Shown in pieces: positions 27,501-35,778 of a stretch of 64,000 nt of DNA (positions within the stretch are counted from its first letter, which is position 1; each line of letters begins with the position of its first letter). Source of the stretch: Runella aurantiaca (GTDB lineage: Bacteria > Bacteroidota > Bacteroidia > Cytophagales > Spirosomataceae). Position numbers and translations under genes: made by a program. Under the pieces are notes generated by a model. The model saw only the letters and a list, made by a program, of their open reading frames with translations. It did no database searches and was not told where the DNA came from. The DNA lies in assembly GCF_003339505.1 (NCBI RefSeq), contig NZ_QPIW01000004.1, positions 248,001 through 312,000 on the forward strand, written 5' to 3'.

Positions 27501-27837
27501 TGTGGGAGACAGTGTTGTGTTTGAAGTAAACTTGCCGTCTAGTTTGTTGAACCAACCCTATATTCAGTTGTTGTGGCGCTATTATCGAAAAGTTGTCACA
27601 AGTGGGAGTCGCGACGAATTGGGTATAGATGACATTTTTGTGGAGAGTAAACGGGTGTTGAGCGGGACTACGGTATCGGGTGTGAGCACGGAGAATGATG
27701 GTGCCTTGTTTTCGACGGCAAGTGTGGTCAGTAGTTCGCAGGTATTGTACGAGGCCAAACGCTTTATTGAACTGAACGCGGGTTTTAATACGAGCCAGGG
27801 AGCGGTGTTTCAAGCCCAAATCAAAGGCTGTCCGTAG
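24589..27837 (+). CDS. Secreted CotH-kinase-like multidomain protein 1
   Basis: A 1082-aa exported protein. Domains in order: signal peptide (to about residue 20); lamin-tail domain (about 21-150, IKINELMASN start); chitobiase-like C-terminal fold (about 180-220, IIYYTTDGSDPSS); CotH-like atypical kinase (about 320-720) with NGEYWGIHHITERLDE (Asn475 onward) and RWRWALYDTD (Asp602, Asp604); InlB-like repeat (about 735-820, GYKFKHWVYN); a beta-sandwich region; and a C-terminal FIELNAGFNTSQGAVF segment ending GCP. CotH proteins can phosphorylate secreted proteins, but activity here is unproven. The GCP end resembles the Gly-Cys-X-COOH ends seen in Bacteroidota with T9SS. The gene lies 31 nt before copy 2. 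I start at 24589 for a proper signal; the frame opens 18 codons earlier. Confidence 0.87.
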   Translation: MKKNILLLLFLCNSILSSAQIKINELMASNATTITDNAGGYSDWLELYNPTASAIDLAGYYITDNFSNKTKFQFTTTMGQVVVPANGYLIIWASGEVTRGPKHTSFSLSADGEALALVLPDGLTIVDSLSFGSQWRDVSYGREPNGSTTFKYFSPASPGSVNLTANAYTGLAASPVFSAESGFYPSAFSLTISSTEPGGIIYYTTDGSDPSSDNLAGTNYYYKNQYPELVGQMAGPSYTNTYRSYQYNGTPISIINRNSPVLPNVVSSISTTIKYSYTPPQADSVYKGTTVRARVYVPGKLPSEIISKIYFFTPSGLSKYTVPVISIQTTASRLFDYTDGIYVAGKDFVDYRNGTNTSGTEKNYNRSTEIPVNFEILDTNGVNFSQNVGLRIHGSGSRDLDKKSLRFYASGAYGDTEYNYPLVPTLPFTNFKRFMMKTSGNDYERTLFKDASISQMAEGLNFENQQSRPSVMFINGEYWGIHHITERLDEYHYANHFNIDADSIEYYSGFNDNNVPEIEDDSGHWGVTLNFMKNNAMSNTSNYDYIKERIDIESFIDYTAMELYAANWDWPIGNITYWRYKTPYSPTKPKGKDGRWRWALYDTDLSFEEYNENYFTKFDNPNTADYPYKYLIENTEFKNQFITRYADLINTHFQPDRLLEIINAQKNVIDAEIRGNITRWQRPSTYANWQGFVNLMTTFATLRPPIVRGHIQSRFSLSGQYDLTVNVSNPDHGYVRVNTIDILPTTPGVSASPYPWTGKYFYKSDNSISVVIRARPKLGYKFKHWVYNATILTDSVQIITATSARSYTAVFESAILSDNPVPTAALLEVCGYSFTAWDSTSAAGTTPNNMKFVYMADTDPGVNSNIAGFTSGVYNLTSRTRINGLNTKGISFVNTGNVDGNLGYPGIKLGGAILALNTTEKDTVKVRWTGRTLAIGAQQHAIRLQYRIGDQVSFVDLLDANSQVIEYNRGVVGDSVVFEVNLPSSLLNQPYIQLLWRYYRKVVTSGSRDELGIDDIFVESKRVLSGTTVSGVSTENDGALFSTASVVSSSQVLYEAKRFIELNAGFNTSQGAVFQAQIKGCP

Positions 27838-27868
27838 GGAAAAATGAATAACTCAACTCTTACATCGA

Positions 27869-30800
27869 ATGAAAAACCATTTTACCCTCCTGCTTCTGTT
27901 GGCGAATGCTACGCTTATTAGGGCCCAGATTAAGATTAATGAACTCATGGCGTCGAATGAGAATACGGTTGTTGACAATGTTGGGGTGTATTCTGATTGG
28001 GTAGAGCTTCATAATCCAAGCGGAGCTGCGATAGACTTGGCGGGCTATTATCTGACGGACGATTATTCAAATTTGAAGAAATTTCGGTTTACTTCTACCA
28101 CAGGACAAGTGGTGGTTCCTGCCAACGGTTATTTGTTGATTTGGGCCAGCAGTACGGTGTCAAGTGGCGCAACTCACACGAGTTTTTCGTTGTCGGCCGA
28201 TGGTGAGCGGGTAGCGTTGGTGATGCCAGATGGGCTGAGTATTGTGGATAGTCTGACGTTTGGCCCCCAACGGATGGACATATCTTATGGTCGGCTGCCC
28301 AACGGTGGAACTACGTTTAAGTATTTTACGGTGCCCACGCCTGGGTCAGCCAATGTGGTTACTAACAGTTATGATGAGTTGTTGAGCCCGCCAGTTTTTT
28401 CCCATGCAGGAGGTTTTTACAGCAGTAGTTTTGGTTTAACGATTAGCCATCCGGACCCTGGGGTGAGTATTTATTACACCACAGATGGGTCGGTACCTTC
28501 GGCGGGGAATTTGACACCTCAGAGCTATACCTACCGCAACAACTATCCGGGCAGCAACCAGACGAAGCAGTACCAGTCGTATAGCTACACGAGCCCTTTG
28601 ACGGTAGATGATGCCTCGAATTTACCCAACAAAATCAGCACGATAGCCAGTACACACAGCTCAAATTTGGATTATTTACCGACGGCTCCGCTTTATAAGG
28701 GGAAGGTGATTCGGGCAGTGGCGGTGAAGGCAGGGGCTTTGACGAGTGAGATTACATCGAGTTCATTTTTCTTTTCATCGAGTGGAGTCAATAAGTTTAC
28801 GCTACCCGTCGTGTCGGTGATGTCGCAGGAGGATGGGTTATTTTCCTACAACAACGGGATTTATGTACCAGGAATTGATTTTGACAACTGGCGAAATGCC
28901 AACCCCACACTCATCCCCGATTTTGGAAGTCCAGCTAATTATCGACGTACAGGTGAGCCTGCCGAACGGGCATCTCATTTTGAAATTATTGAATCCGATA
29001 CCGTAGTCTATAAGCAAGATGTGGGGATTCGCATCAATGGGGGCTGGTCCCGGGGATTTAAATTTAAATCATTGCGTTTGTACGGTACGGACCAATACAA
29101 AACCATTGAGCACCCTTTGTTTCCTCAATTGCCGTATGATGAATATAAAACATTTATCCTGCGGAATGCAGGGAATGATTACAACGGAACATTTTTTAAG
29201 GATGCGCTGGTCCATGAAACGGTCGCCCACCTGAAGATTGATATTCAGGCGTATCGACCAGCATTGCTTTTTTTGAACGGCGAATATTGGGGTATTCATA
29301 ATATGCGTCAGCGGCAAGATAAACACTATTACGCGCAAAAATACGGAGTGAATGAAGATAGCCTGGATATCATAGGAGAAGAGATTGAAGAGGGCACTAC
29401 TACTCACTATAGGTCGATGATTAGTTATATTAATACCAATGGTGTAGTAAGCAATACCCACTATGATTATGTTCAAACCCAGATGGATGTGGAAAGCTTT
29501 CGCGACTATCAGATAACCGAGATATTTTACAATAATCAGGATTGGGGAACCAATAATATTAAATATTGGCGTTTGCAAGTCCCTTATAATCCATCAGCAC
29601 CTTTGGGGCACGATGGCCGGTGGCGGTGGAGCTTGTATGATGCCGATGCTACAATAAGTAATTGGACGGATAATAGATTGTCGATTGCTTCTTCATTTAC
29701 AAATTATTGGGACGCAGGCTTTCTGTTGGGAAAGTTATTACAGAATCAGACATTTCGGAACGACTTTATCAATCGATTCGCCGATTTAATGAATACAGTA
29801 TTCACTACTTCTTATCTCACGGGTTTTATTGAAGCAAAACGCAATGGGATAAGCGCCGAGATTCCGGCCCATCTTGAGCGTTGGAAAACCTTATCAGATA
29901 GCGCAGCGTGGCTGTCGAAAATTGCTAATTGTGTTCTTTTTTTTCAACAGCGCCCAGGCTATCAGCAGACCCATATCCAAAGCAAATTTGGTCTTAGCGG
30001 TCAGTACAACTTGACGGTCAATGTGTCCAATCCTGCCCACGGTTATGTGCGGGTCAACACCATTGATATTTTGCCGAGTACTACAGGCGTGAATGCTTCG
30101 CCCTATCCTTGGACGGGTAGCTATTTTTTTAAGTCTGATAATTCGATTCCCGTAGTGCTACGGGCACGTCCGAAACTTGGCTATAAGTTCAAACATTGGG
30201 TCTACAACGCAACGATACTGACCGATAGCGTGCAGACCATTACGGCGAGCGCTGCCCGCAGCTATACGGCGGTATTTGAGCCCACTTTGGTGGCTGCTAC
30301 CTTAGAGTCGTGTGGTTATGTTTTTAAGGAGTGGGCTTCTACCTCTGCGGCGGGTACATTTCCAGCAAATATGAAATTTGTGTACATGGTCGACACCGAC
30401 CCGGGATTGAATTCGGATGTAAAGGGTTTTACCACGGGGGGGTATGCCCTAACGAGCGGCACCCGTATTCGTGGTCAGGGGGCAAACGGGGTATCGTTTG
30501 TGAATACGGGCAGCGGTACGGTTTACCCCGGCACGAAGCTAGGCGGTGCTCTTTTAGTTTTGAATACGGTAGGCAAGGACAGTGTAAGTGTGATTTGGAC
30601 GGGGCGGACGGTTTCAAGGGGAGCACAGGAATATGGGATTCGACTTCAGTATAGTATTGATAAAATCGAGGGATTTGCAGATGTATTAGATGCCAATAAC
30701 CAAGTGGTAGAATACAGTCGAGGAGCCGCTGGGAGTAGTTCGGTGCTGAAAATGAACCTACCGAGTACATTGTTGAATCAGCCTTATGTGTACTTGTTGT

Positions 30801-31063
30801 GGCGTTATTATCACAAGGTAGGCACGAGTGGTAATCGAGATGAGTTGGGGGTGGATGATATTATTGTGGAGAGCAAGCGAGTATTGAGCGGGACTACGGT
30901 ATCGGGTATGAGCACGGAGAAAGATGGCGTCTTGTTTTCGAGGGTGAGTGTGGGTAGTAGTTCAAATGTATTGTACGAGGCCAAACGCTTTATTGAACTG
31001 AACGCGGGTTTTAATACGAGCCAGGGAGCGGTGTTTCAAGCCCAAATCAAGGGCTGTCCGTAG
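27869..31063 (+). CDS. Secreted CotH-kinase-like multidomain protein 2
   Basis: A 1064-aa paralogue of the preceding gene with the same domain order: signal peptide, lamin-tail domain, chitobiase-like fold (SIYYTTDGSVPS), CotH-like domain, InlB-like repeat, C-terminal beta domain and GCP end. The CotH loop reads NGEYWGIHNMRQRQDK, so the Glu of copy 1 (TERLDE) is Gln here; the RWRWSLYDAD acidic pair is kept. The linker before the C-terminal domain is shorter than in copies 1 and 3. Its last 83 nt before the GCP codons (30968-31050) are identical to copy 1, a sign of recent duplication or gene conversion. It is probably co-transcribed with copy 1. Confidence 0.86.
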   Translation: MKNHFTLLLLLANATLIRAQIKINELMASNENTVVDNVGVYSDWVELHNPSGAAIDLAGYYLTDDYSNLKKFRFTSTTGQVVVPANGYLLIWASSTVSSGATHTSFSLSADGERVALVMPDGLSIVDSLTFGPQRMDISYGRLPNGGTTFKYFTVPTPGSANVVTNSYDELLSPPVFSHAGGFYSSSFGLTISHPDPGVSIYYTTDGSVPSAGNLTPQSYTYRNNYPGSNQTKQYQSYSYTSPLTVDDASNLPNKISTIASTHSSNLDYLPTAPLYKGKVIRAVAVKAGALTSEITSSSFFFSSSGVNKFTLPVVSVMSQEDGLFSYNNGIYVPGIDFDNWRNANPTLIPDFGSPANYRRTGEPAERASHFEIIESDTVVYKQDVGIRINGGWSRGFKFKSLRLYGTDQYKTIEHPLFPQLPYDEYKTFILRNAGNDYNGTFFKDALVHETVAHLKIDIQAYRPALLFLNGEYWGIHNMRQRQDKHYYAQKYGVNEDSLDIIGEEIEEGTTTHYRSMISYINTNGVVSNTHYDYVQTQMDVESFRDYQITEIFYNNQDWGTNNIKYWRLQVPYNPSAPLGHDGRWRWSLYDADATISNWTDNRLSIASSFTNYWDAGFLLGKLLQNQTFRNDFINRFADLMNTVFTTSYLTGFIEAKRNGISAEIPAHLERWKTLSDSAAWLSKIANCVLFFQQRPGYQQTHIQSKFGLSGQYNLTVNVSNPAHGYVRVNTIDILPSTTGVNASPYPWTGSYFFKSDNSIPVVLRARPKLGYKFKHWVYNATILTDSVQTITASAARSYTAVFEPTLVAATLESCGYVFKEWASTSAAGTFPANMKFVYMVDTDPGLNSDVKGFTTGGYALTSGTRIRGQGANGVSFVNTGSGTVYPGTKLGGALLVLNTVGKDSVSVIWTGRTVSRGAQEYGIRLQYSIDKIEGFADVLDANNQVVEYSRGAAGSSSVLKMNLPSTLLNQPYVYLLWRYYHKVGTSGNRDELGVDDIIVESKRVLSGTTVSGMSTEKDGVLFSRVSVGSSSNVLYEAKRFIELNAGFNTSQGAVFQAQIKGCP

Positions 31064-31158
31064 GGGAAAATGAACTCGTTTATTGATTCTAAAACGGTTG
31101 GGAAAAAGGCATATTCATTAGTGCAAAATTTTTTGGATAGAAACGCTTCTTGGTGTGT

Positions 31159-31263
31159 TTAAACGCAAGAACCTGTAGTTTGTTTTTTCTTTTTACGGTT
31201 AGAAAAAAATATCTTACTGTTTTTATCTAACCGTAATTTAGTGCATAAGTCTACTATTTGCAT
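31159..31263 (-). CDS. Possible 34-aa small protein
   Basis: A minus-strand frame starts with ATG at 31263 and ends at 31159 (MQIVDLCTKL... rich in Lys). A perfect -7 box, TACCTTTG, lies at 31294-31287 with a predicted start of transcription near 31280 and an A/G-rich leader. No -33 element is clear. It could be a small gene, the leader of a lost gene, or a remnant of a mobile element. The coding nature is unproven. Confidence 0.2.
   Translation of the reverse strand: MQIVDLCTKLRLDKNSKIFFSNRKKKKQTTGSCV
31193..31236. repeat. Perfect 11-bp inverted repeat
   Basis: TTACGGTTAGA (31193-31203) and TCTAACCGTAA (31226-31236) pair perfectly. A/T tracts inside the loop could extend the stem by five pairs with one bulge. 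No U-tract follows on either strand. Confidence 0.45.
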
Positions 31264-31458
31264 AATTAATTACCTTTTTCCTTCTACAAAGGTAGCGGCA
31301 AAATTAACCATTTTTTCTCTTGCTTATTTTGTTCCATTGCGGCGCAACGCCTTAAATTAAATTGAAGTATACAAATAATGATGGTTTTACGAATTAAGGA
31401 TGGAGTTATTCAATATTTGATGCATTTTTTTAATTAAAAATGTAGTTCAAAAAGAAAG

Positions 31459-31476
31459 ACCGTTTGATAACTTTTT
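31459..31476 (+). promoter_or_regulatory. 18-bp element shared by CotH genes 1 and 3 (copy 2)
   Basis: Identical to 24211-24228. It lies 329 bp upstream of the third CotH-like start. A 12-bp part, ACCGTTTGATAA, also occurs at 4692-4703, upstream of gldK. Confidence 0.4.
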
Positions 31477-31787
31477 GAGATAAATTAAAATAAATGGAAT
31501 AATTATGCATTTGATTCAGGGTGGTGGTTGGTAGTTATTTACATCAAGAAAAACAGCTATTTATATTAAAAGATATATTTTTTGCCTATTTGGGGTGATA
31601 TATTTAGAAAACGTTTTTTTGATTATTAACAATCCATTGACCTATGTTTCAATGAAAGAATTCATTCGGCCCATGTACGGAAAATAAGTTAGTCAATATT
31701 GATAAAATGGCCTGTGCTTTGATGAGGGAATCCAAAATTTGTATTGCATTTTTAATAATAATAAATCAGATTGAAGATAAGTTTGTT

Positions 31788-34700
31788 ATGAAACAATTTT
31801 TATTTGGATTGATTTTTTTTCTGCATATCACCAGCTTGTGCGCACAAGTGAAAATAAATGAAGTGATGGCTTCCAATCAGAATACGGTCACCGACAATGC
31901 TGGCGAATATTCCGATTGGATTGAGTTGTATAATTCAAGCGGTAGCCCCATTGATTTGGCGGGTTATTACATGACGGATACGTATTCCAATTTGATGAAA
32001 TTTCGCTTTACTACTACGCCCGGCCAAGTGGTTGTACCTGCCAACGGTTACTTGGTGATTTGGGCGAGCAGTACCGTGTCAAGAGGGACCAATCACACGA
32101 GTTTTTCGCTGTCGGCAGATGGAGAGCGGGTAGCGTTGGTAGATGATGACGGCGTTACGATTGTAGATAGCCTTTCGTTTGGACCTCAGCCAATGGATAT
32201 TTCTTACGGTCGATTGCCAAATGGAGGAGTGGGCTTGAAGTATTTCAAACCTGCATCGCCGGGAGCGACCAACGTTGAGGCAAATGGTTACAATGAGTTG
32301 TTGGCTCCGCCTGCATTTTCTCATTCAGGCGGATTTTATAACAGCGCGTTCATGCTTTCCATGAATCATCCCGACCCGAGCGTTAAAATCTATTATACCA
32401 TCGACGGCTCGGTGCCCGATTCTACAAAACTTACGCCCCAAAGCTACGAATACCGCAATCTATTTCCGGGGAGTAGTTTGTATCAGACCTATCAATCCTA
32501 TCAATACACGAGCTCAATATCGGTGGCCGACCCTTCAAGTCTGCCCAACAAAATCAGCATGATAGCCAGTACCCATAGTCAGGGATTGGGCTACTTGCCT
32601 GCATCTCCCATTTACAAGGGTAAGATTGTCAGGGCGATGGCCGTGAAGGCTGGGGCATTGCCGAGTGAAATAACGTCGAGTTCGTTTTTCTTTTCTCAGA
32701 ATGGCGCCAATAAATTTACGCTGCCAGTAGTGTCAATCATGTCGCAGGAGGATGGATTGTTTGATTACAACAACGGGATTTATGTACCCGGGATTGACTT
32801 TGATACTTGGCGGTTGGCCAACCCGAACCAAGGCCCAGATACCGATAATCCTGCCAACTACCGCCGAACAGGCGAAGCCGCCGAACGGGCGTCTCATTTT
32901 GAAATTATTGAGTCTGATACGGTAGTTTACAAACAAGATATAGGCCTTCGAATCCACGGTGGCTGGTCGCGTGGGTACCGGTTTAAGTCATTGAGAATTT
33001 ACGGCACGGATCAATATAAAACCATCGAAAATTCGATATTTCCTGATTTACCTTATTCGGAGTACAAAACGTTTATTCTGCGAAATTCGGGGAACGATTA
33101 TGCGGGGACGTTATTCAAAGATGCTTTTATCCACCAGTCGGTGGCACACCTGAAGATGGATATTCAGGCATATAGGCCTTCCATTCTTTTTTTGAACGGC
33201 GAATATTGGGGTATTCATAATTTGCGCCAACGGCAGGATAAGCATTATTACGCCCAAAAATACGGAGTGGATGCGGACAATCTGGACGTGATAGGTACGG
33301 AGGTAGACGAAGGTGATACGCAGCACTACGATGCCATGCTCAATTATATCAATGTAAACAATATCTCCAATGCGACGCATTACGACTATATCAAGACCCA
33401 AATGGATGTGGAGAGTTTTATAGATTATGAGATTGCGGAAATTTACTATAACAACTGGGATTGGGGCCCTAACAACATCAAACTTTGGCGTTTGAGAACT
33501 CCCTACAACTCCAACGCGGCCTATGGTCATGACGGACGGTGGCGGTGGAGCCTCTACGACACCGACCACGCCATGACAGATTCTACCCAAAATCGACTTT
33601 CGATTGCCTCAACCATCGGGACAGTTGGTAGTCCGGGGTTTTTGTTGGGGAAATTATTGTTGAACGAGACGTTTAAGCATACGTTTATCAATCGTTTTGC
33701 TGACTTGATGAATACGGCCTTCCTGCCCGCCCACCTCACGCAACTCGTCAATGCCAAACGCGACGGTATCGGCGGCGAAATCACCGCGCACCTCAACCGC
33801 TGGAAAACACTGACTGATAGTTCACTGTGGATTGCGGAAATCAACAAATGTATTATGTTTATTCAAGGCCGACCTAACCACCAACGGGGACAGATTCAGG
33901 GGAAATTTGGTATCAGCGGTCAGTACAACCTGACGGTCAATGTATCTAATTCTGACCACGGGTATGTGAAAGTAAACACCATTGATATTTTACCAACAAC
34001 GCCCGGCGTCAGTGCTACGCCTTACCCTTGGACGGGAAGGTATTACAACGGCATTCCAGTCCAACTGCGGGCTTACGGAAAAACAGGTTATAAATTTAAA
34101 CATTGGTCTTATAATTCAACAACCAGTACGGATTCTGTTTTGACTGTGACACCGGGTATTGTGTATACGGCAGTTTTTGAGGTAATGATTCTTTCTGAAA
34201 ATCCAGTGCCAGTAGCGGCAAGTTTGGAAGGAGCGTGTGGGTATAGTTTCAAAGAATGGTCGGATGCTTCAGCCGCAGGAACAAGTCCAGCTAATATGAA
34301 GTTTGTGTATATGGAAGATTCTGACCCTGGGGTTAATTCGGATATCGTTGGTTTTACAACTGGGTTATATAATTTGACATCACGAACCCGTATTAAAGGA
34401 TTAAATGCAGAAGGGGTTTCATTTATTAATACTGATAATGGAAATACGGGTTATCCGGGGGCAAAGCTTGGGGGGGCTATATTAGCTTTAAGCACACAGG
34501 ACAAAAGTGAAATAATAATTCGGTGGAAAGGGCGTACTAAGTCAATAGGGGCACAACAGCATGCGATTCGATTACAGTACCGCATCGGCGATATTGTGGA
34601 TTTTGTAGATTTATTAAATGAAAGTAATCAGGTAATAGAGTATAATCGGGGGCTTGTGGGAGATAGCGCGGTATTTGAAGTGAAATTGCCTGCTGCATTG

Positions 34701-34991
34701 ATGAATCAGCCTTATATCCAATTACTTTGGCGTTATTATCGAAAGGTTGTTACGAGCGGTAGCCGCGACGAATTGGGCGTAGATGATATTTTTGTGGAAA
34801 CCAAGCGGGTGCTAAACGGACCTACGGCGGCGGGAGCAAGTACCCAGCAAGAAGGAATACTGGTATCGACGGCGAGTGTGGGAAATACGTCAAATGTGCT
34901 TTACGATGCCAAACGCTTTATTGAACTAAACCCGGGCTTCAACACGAGCCAAGGGGCGGTGTTTCGGGCCCAAATCAGCGGGTGCCCCTGA
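31788..34991 (+). CDS. Secreted CotH-kinase-like multidomain protein 3
   Basis: A 1067-aa paralogue of the two preceding genes with the same order: signal peptide (to LCAQ, about residue 20), lamin-tail domain, chitobiase-like fold (KIYYTIDGSVPD), CotH-like domain (NGEYWGIHNLRQRQDK, RWRWSLYDTD), InlB-like repeat, beta-sandwich domain, and a FIELNPGFNTSQGAVF segment ending GCP. In the CotH part it is closest to copy 2, but in the C-terminal domain closest to copy 1 (for example GAQQHAIRLQYRIGD in both). A 724-bp gap before it suggests its own promoter. I start at 31788; the open frame extends 27 codons further upstream but lacks a signal there. Confidence 0.86.
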   Translation: MKQFLFGLIFFLHITSLCAQVKINEVMASNQNTVTDNAGEYSDWIELYNSSGSPIDLAGYYMTDTYSNLMKFRFTTTPGQVVVPANGYLVIWASSTVSRGTNHTSFSLSADGERVALVDDDGVTIVDSLSFGPQPMDISYGRLPNGGVGLKYFKPASPGATNVEANGYNELLAPPAFSHSGGFYNSAFMLSMNHPDPSVKIYYTIDGSVPDSTKLTPQSYEYRNLFPGSSLYQTYQSYQYTSSISVADPSSLPNKISMIASTHSQGLGYLPASPIYKGKIVRAMAVKAGALPSEITSSSFFFSQNGANKFTLPVVSIMSQEDGLFDYNNGIYVPGIDFDTWRLANPNQGPDTDNPANYRRTGEAAERASHFEIIESDTVVYKQDIGLRIHGGWSRGYRFKSLRIYGTDQYKTIENSIFPDLPYSEYKTFILRNSGNDYAGTLFKDAFIHQSVAHLKMDIQAYRPSILFLNGEYWGIHNLRQRQDKHYYAQKYGVDADNLDVIGTEVDEGDTQHYDAMLNYINVNNISNATHYDYIKTQMDVESFIDYEIAEIYYNNWDWGPNNIKLWRLRTPYNSNAAYGHDGRWRWSLYDTDHAMTDSTQNRLSIASTIGTVGSPGFLLGKLLLNETFKHTFINRFADLMNTAFLPAHLTQLVNAKRDGIGGEITAHLNRWKTLTDSSLWIAEINKCIMFIQGRPNHQRGQIQGKFGISGQYNLTVNVSNSDHGYVKVNTIDILPTTPGVSATPYPWTGRYYNGIPVQLRAYGKTGYKFKHWSYNSTTSTDSVLTVTPGIVYTAVFEVMILSENPVPVAASLEGACGYSFKEWSDASAAGTSPANMKFVYMEDSDPGVNSDIVGFTTGLYNLTSRTRIKGLNAEGVSFINTDNGNTGYPGAKLGGAILALSTQDKSEIIIRWKGRTKSIGAQQHAIRLQYRIGDIVDFVDLLNESNQVIEYNRGLVGDSAVFEVKLPAALMNQPYIQLLWRYYRKVVTSGSRDELGVDDIFVETKRVLNGPTAAGASTQQEGILVSTASVGNTSNVLYDAKRFIELNPGFNTSQGAVFRAQISGCP

Positions 34992-35067
34992 CCTACACAC
35001 ATCCCGCAAGAAACGGATTGTTGGGCTGTCGACTTTGACGTTTTTTTGTTGAAAAAAGAACCGATAA

Positions 35068-35778
35068 ATGATGCAACCGATAATTCCATTTTCCAACATC
35101 AATTGGAGCGAAGCCATTGATTCATTGAATCAAAAGGGCTTCGCTCTTTTTTCTGACGTGGTGTCTCCCGAAGTATGTCACGCGTTAATTGAAATGTACG
35201 ATACCCCCGAAGCGTATCGCAGCGTAATTGATATGAAACGCTATAATTTCGGACTTGGGGAATATAAGTATTTTTCCTACCCACTGCCTGCCGTTATCGA
35301 CCAACTTCGCAGTGGATTATATCCGTATTTGGCTCTCGTTGCCAACGATTGGATGCGTAAATTGGGCATTCCTGTGCATTATCCCGAAACGCTCAATGCC
35401 TTTTTGGAATTATGTCACCAAAAGGAGCAACATCGGCCCACTCCCTTGATTCTTAAATACGAGGAAGGGGATTTTAATACCTTGCATCAGGATTTATATG
35501 GTGAGGTGTATTTTCCTTTTCAAGCGGTTTTATTTCTAACTGACTCCGAAAAAGACTACAAAGGTGGCGAATTTGTCATGACAGAACAGCGCCCTAGGAT
35601 GCAGTCCAAGGCAATTGTACTTCGTCCAACGCAGGGTCAAATGCTGGTTTTTACGACTAATTTTCGTCCCGTTTTAGGTACAAAAGGGTATTGTCGAACT
35701 GCCATAAGGCACGGTGTCAGTGAAGTATTGGCGGGACAACGCTACAATGTTGGAATCATTTTTCATGATGCGAAATGA
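35068..35778 (+). CDS. 2-oxoglutarate/Fe(II)-dependent oxygenase
   Basis: A 236-aa cytoplasmic protein of the 2OG-Fe(II) oxygenase superfamily. The iron facial triad is visible as His140-x-Asp142 (LHQDLYG) and the distal His215 (AIRHGVSEV); Arg225 in AGQRYNVGIIFH is placed to bind 2-oxoglutarate. It matches a conserved group annotated only as 2OG oxygenase, not AlkB by overall sequence. Its stop overlaps the start of an Ada-type zinc-domain gene by 4 nt, which hints at a joint role in handling alkylated nucleic acids, but the substrate is not shown. Confidence 0.85.
   Translation: MMQPIIPFSNINWSEAIDSLNQKGFALFSDVVSPEVCHALIEMYDTPEAYRSVIDMKRYNFGLGEYKYFSYPLPAVIDQLRSGLYPYLALVANDWMRKLGIPVHYPETLNAFLELCHQKEQHRPTPLILKYEEGDFNTLHQDLYGEVYFPFQAVLFLTDSEKDYKGGEFVMTEQRPRMQSKAIVLRPTQGQMLVFTTNFRPVLGTKGYCRTAIRHGVSEVLAGQRYNVGIIFHDAK

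Larger units (their letters stand above)
31064..31787. other. Gap between CotH genes 2 and 3
   Basis: These 724 bases contain an 11-bp inverted repeat (31193-31236), a minus-strand TACCTTTG box with a 34-codon open frame (31159-31263), and the second copy of the 18-bp element (31459-31476). The rest is A/T-rich with stops in all frames. No remnant of a fourth CotH copy is visible. Confidence 0.5.
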
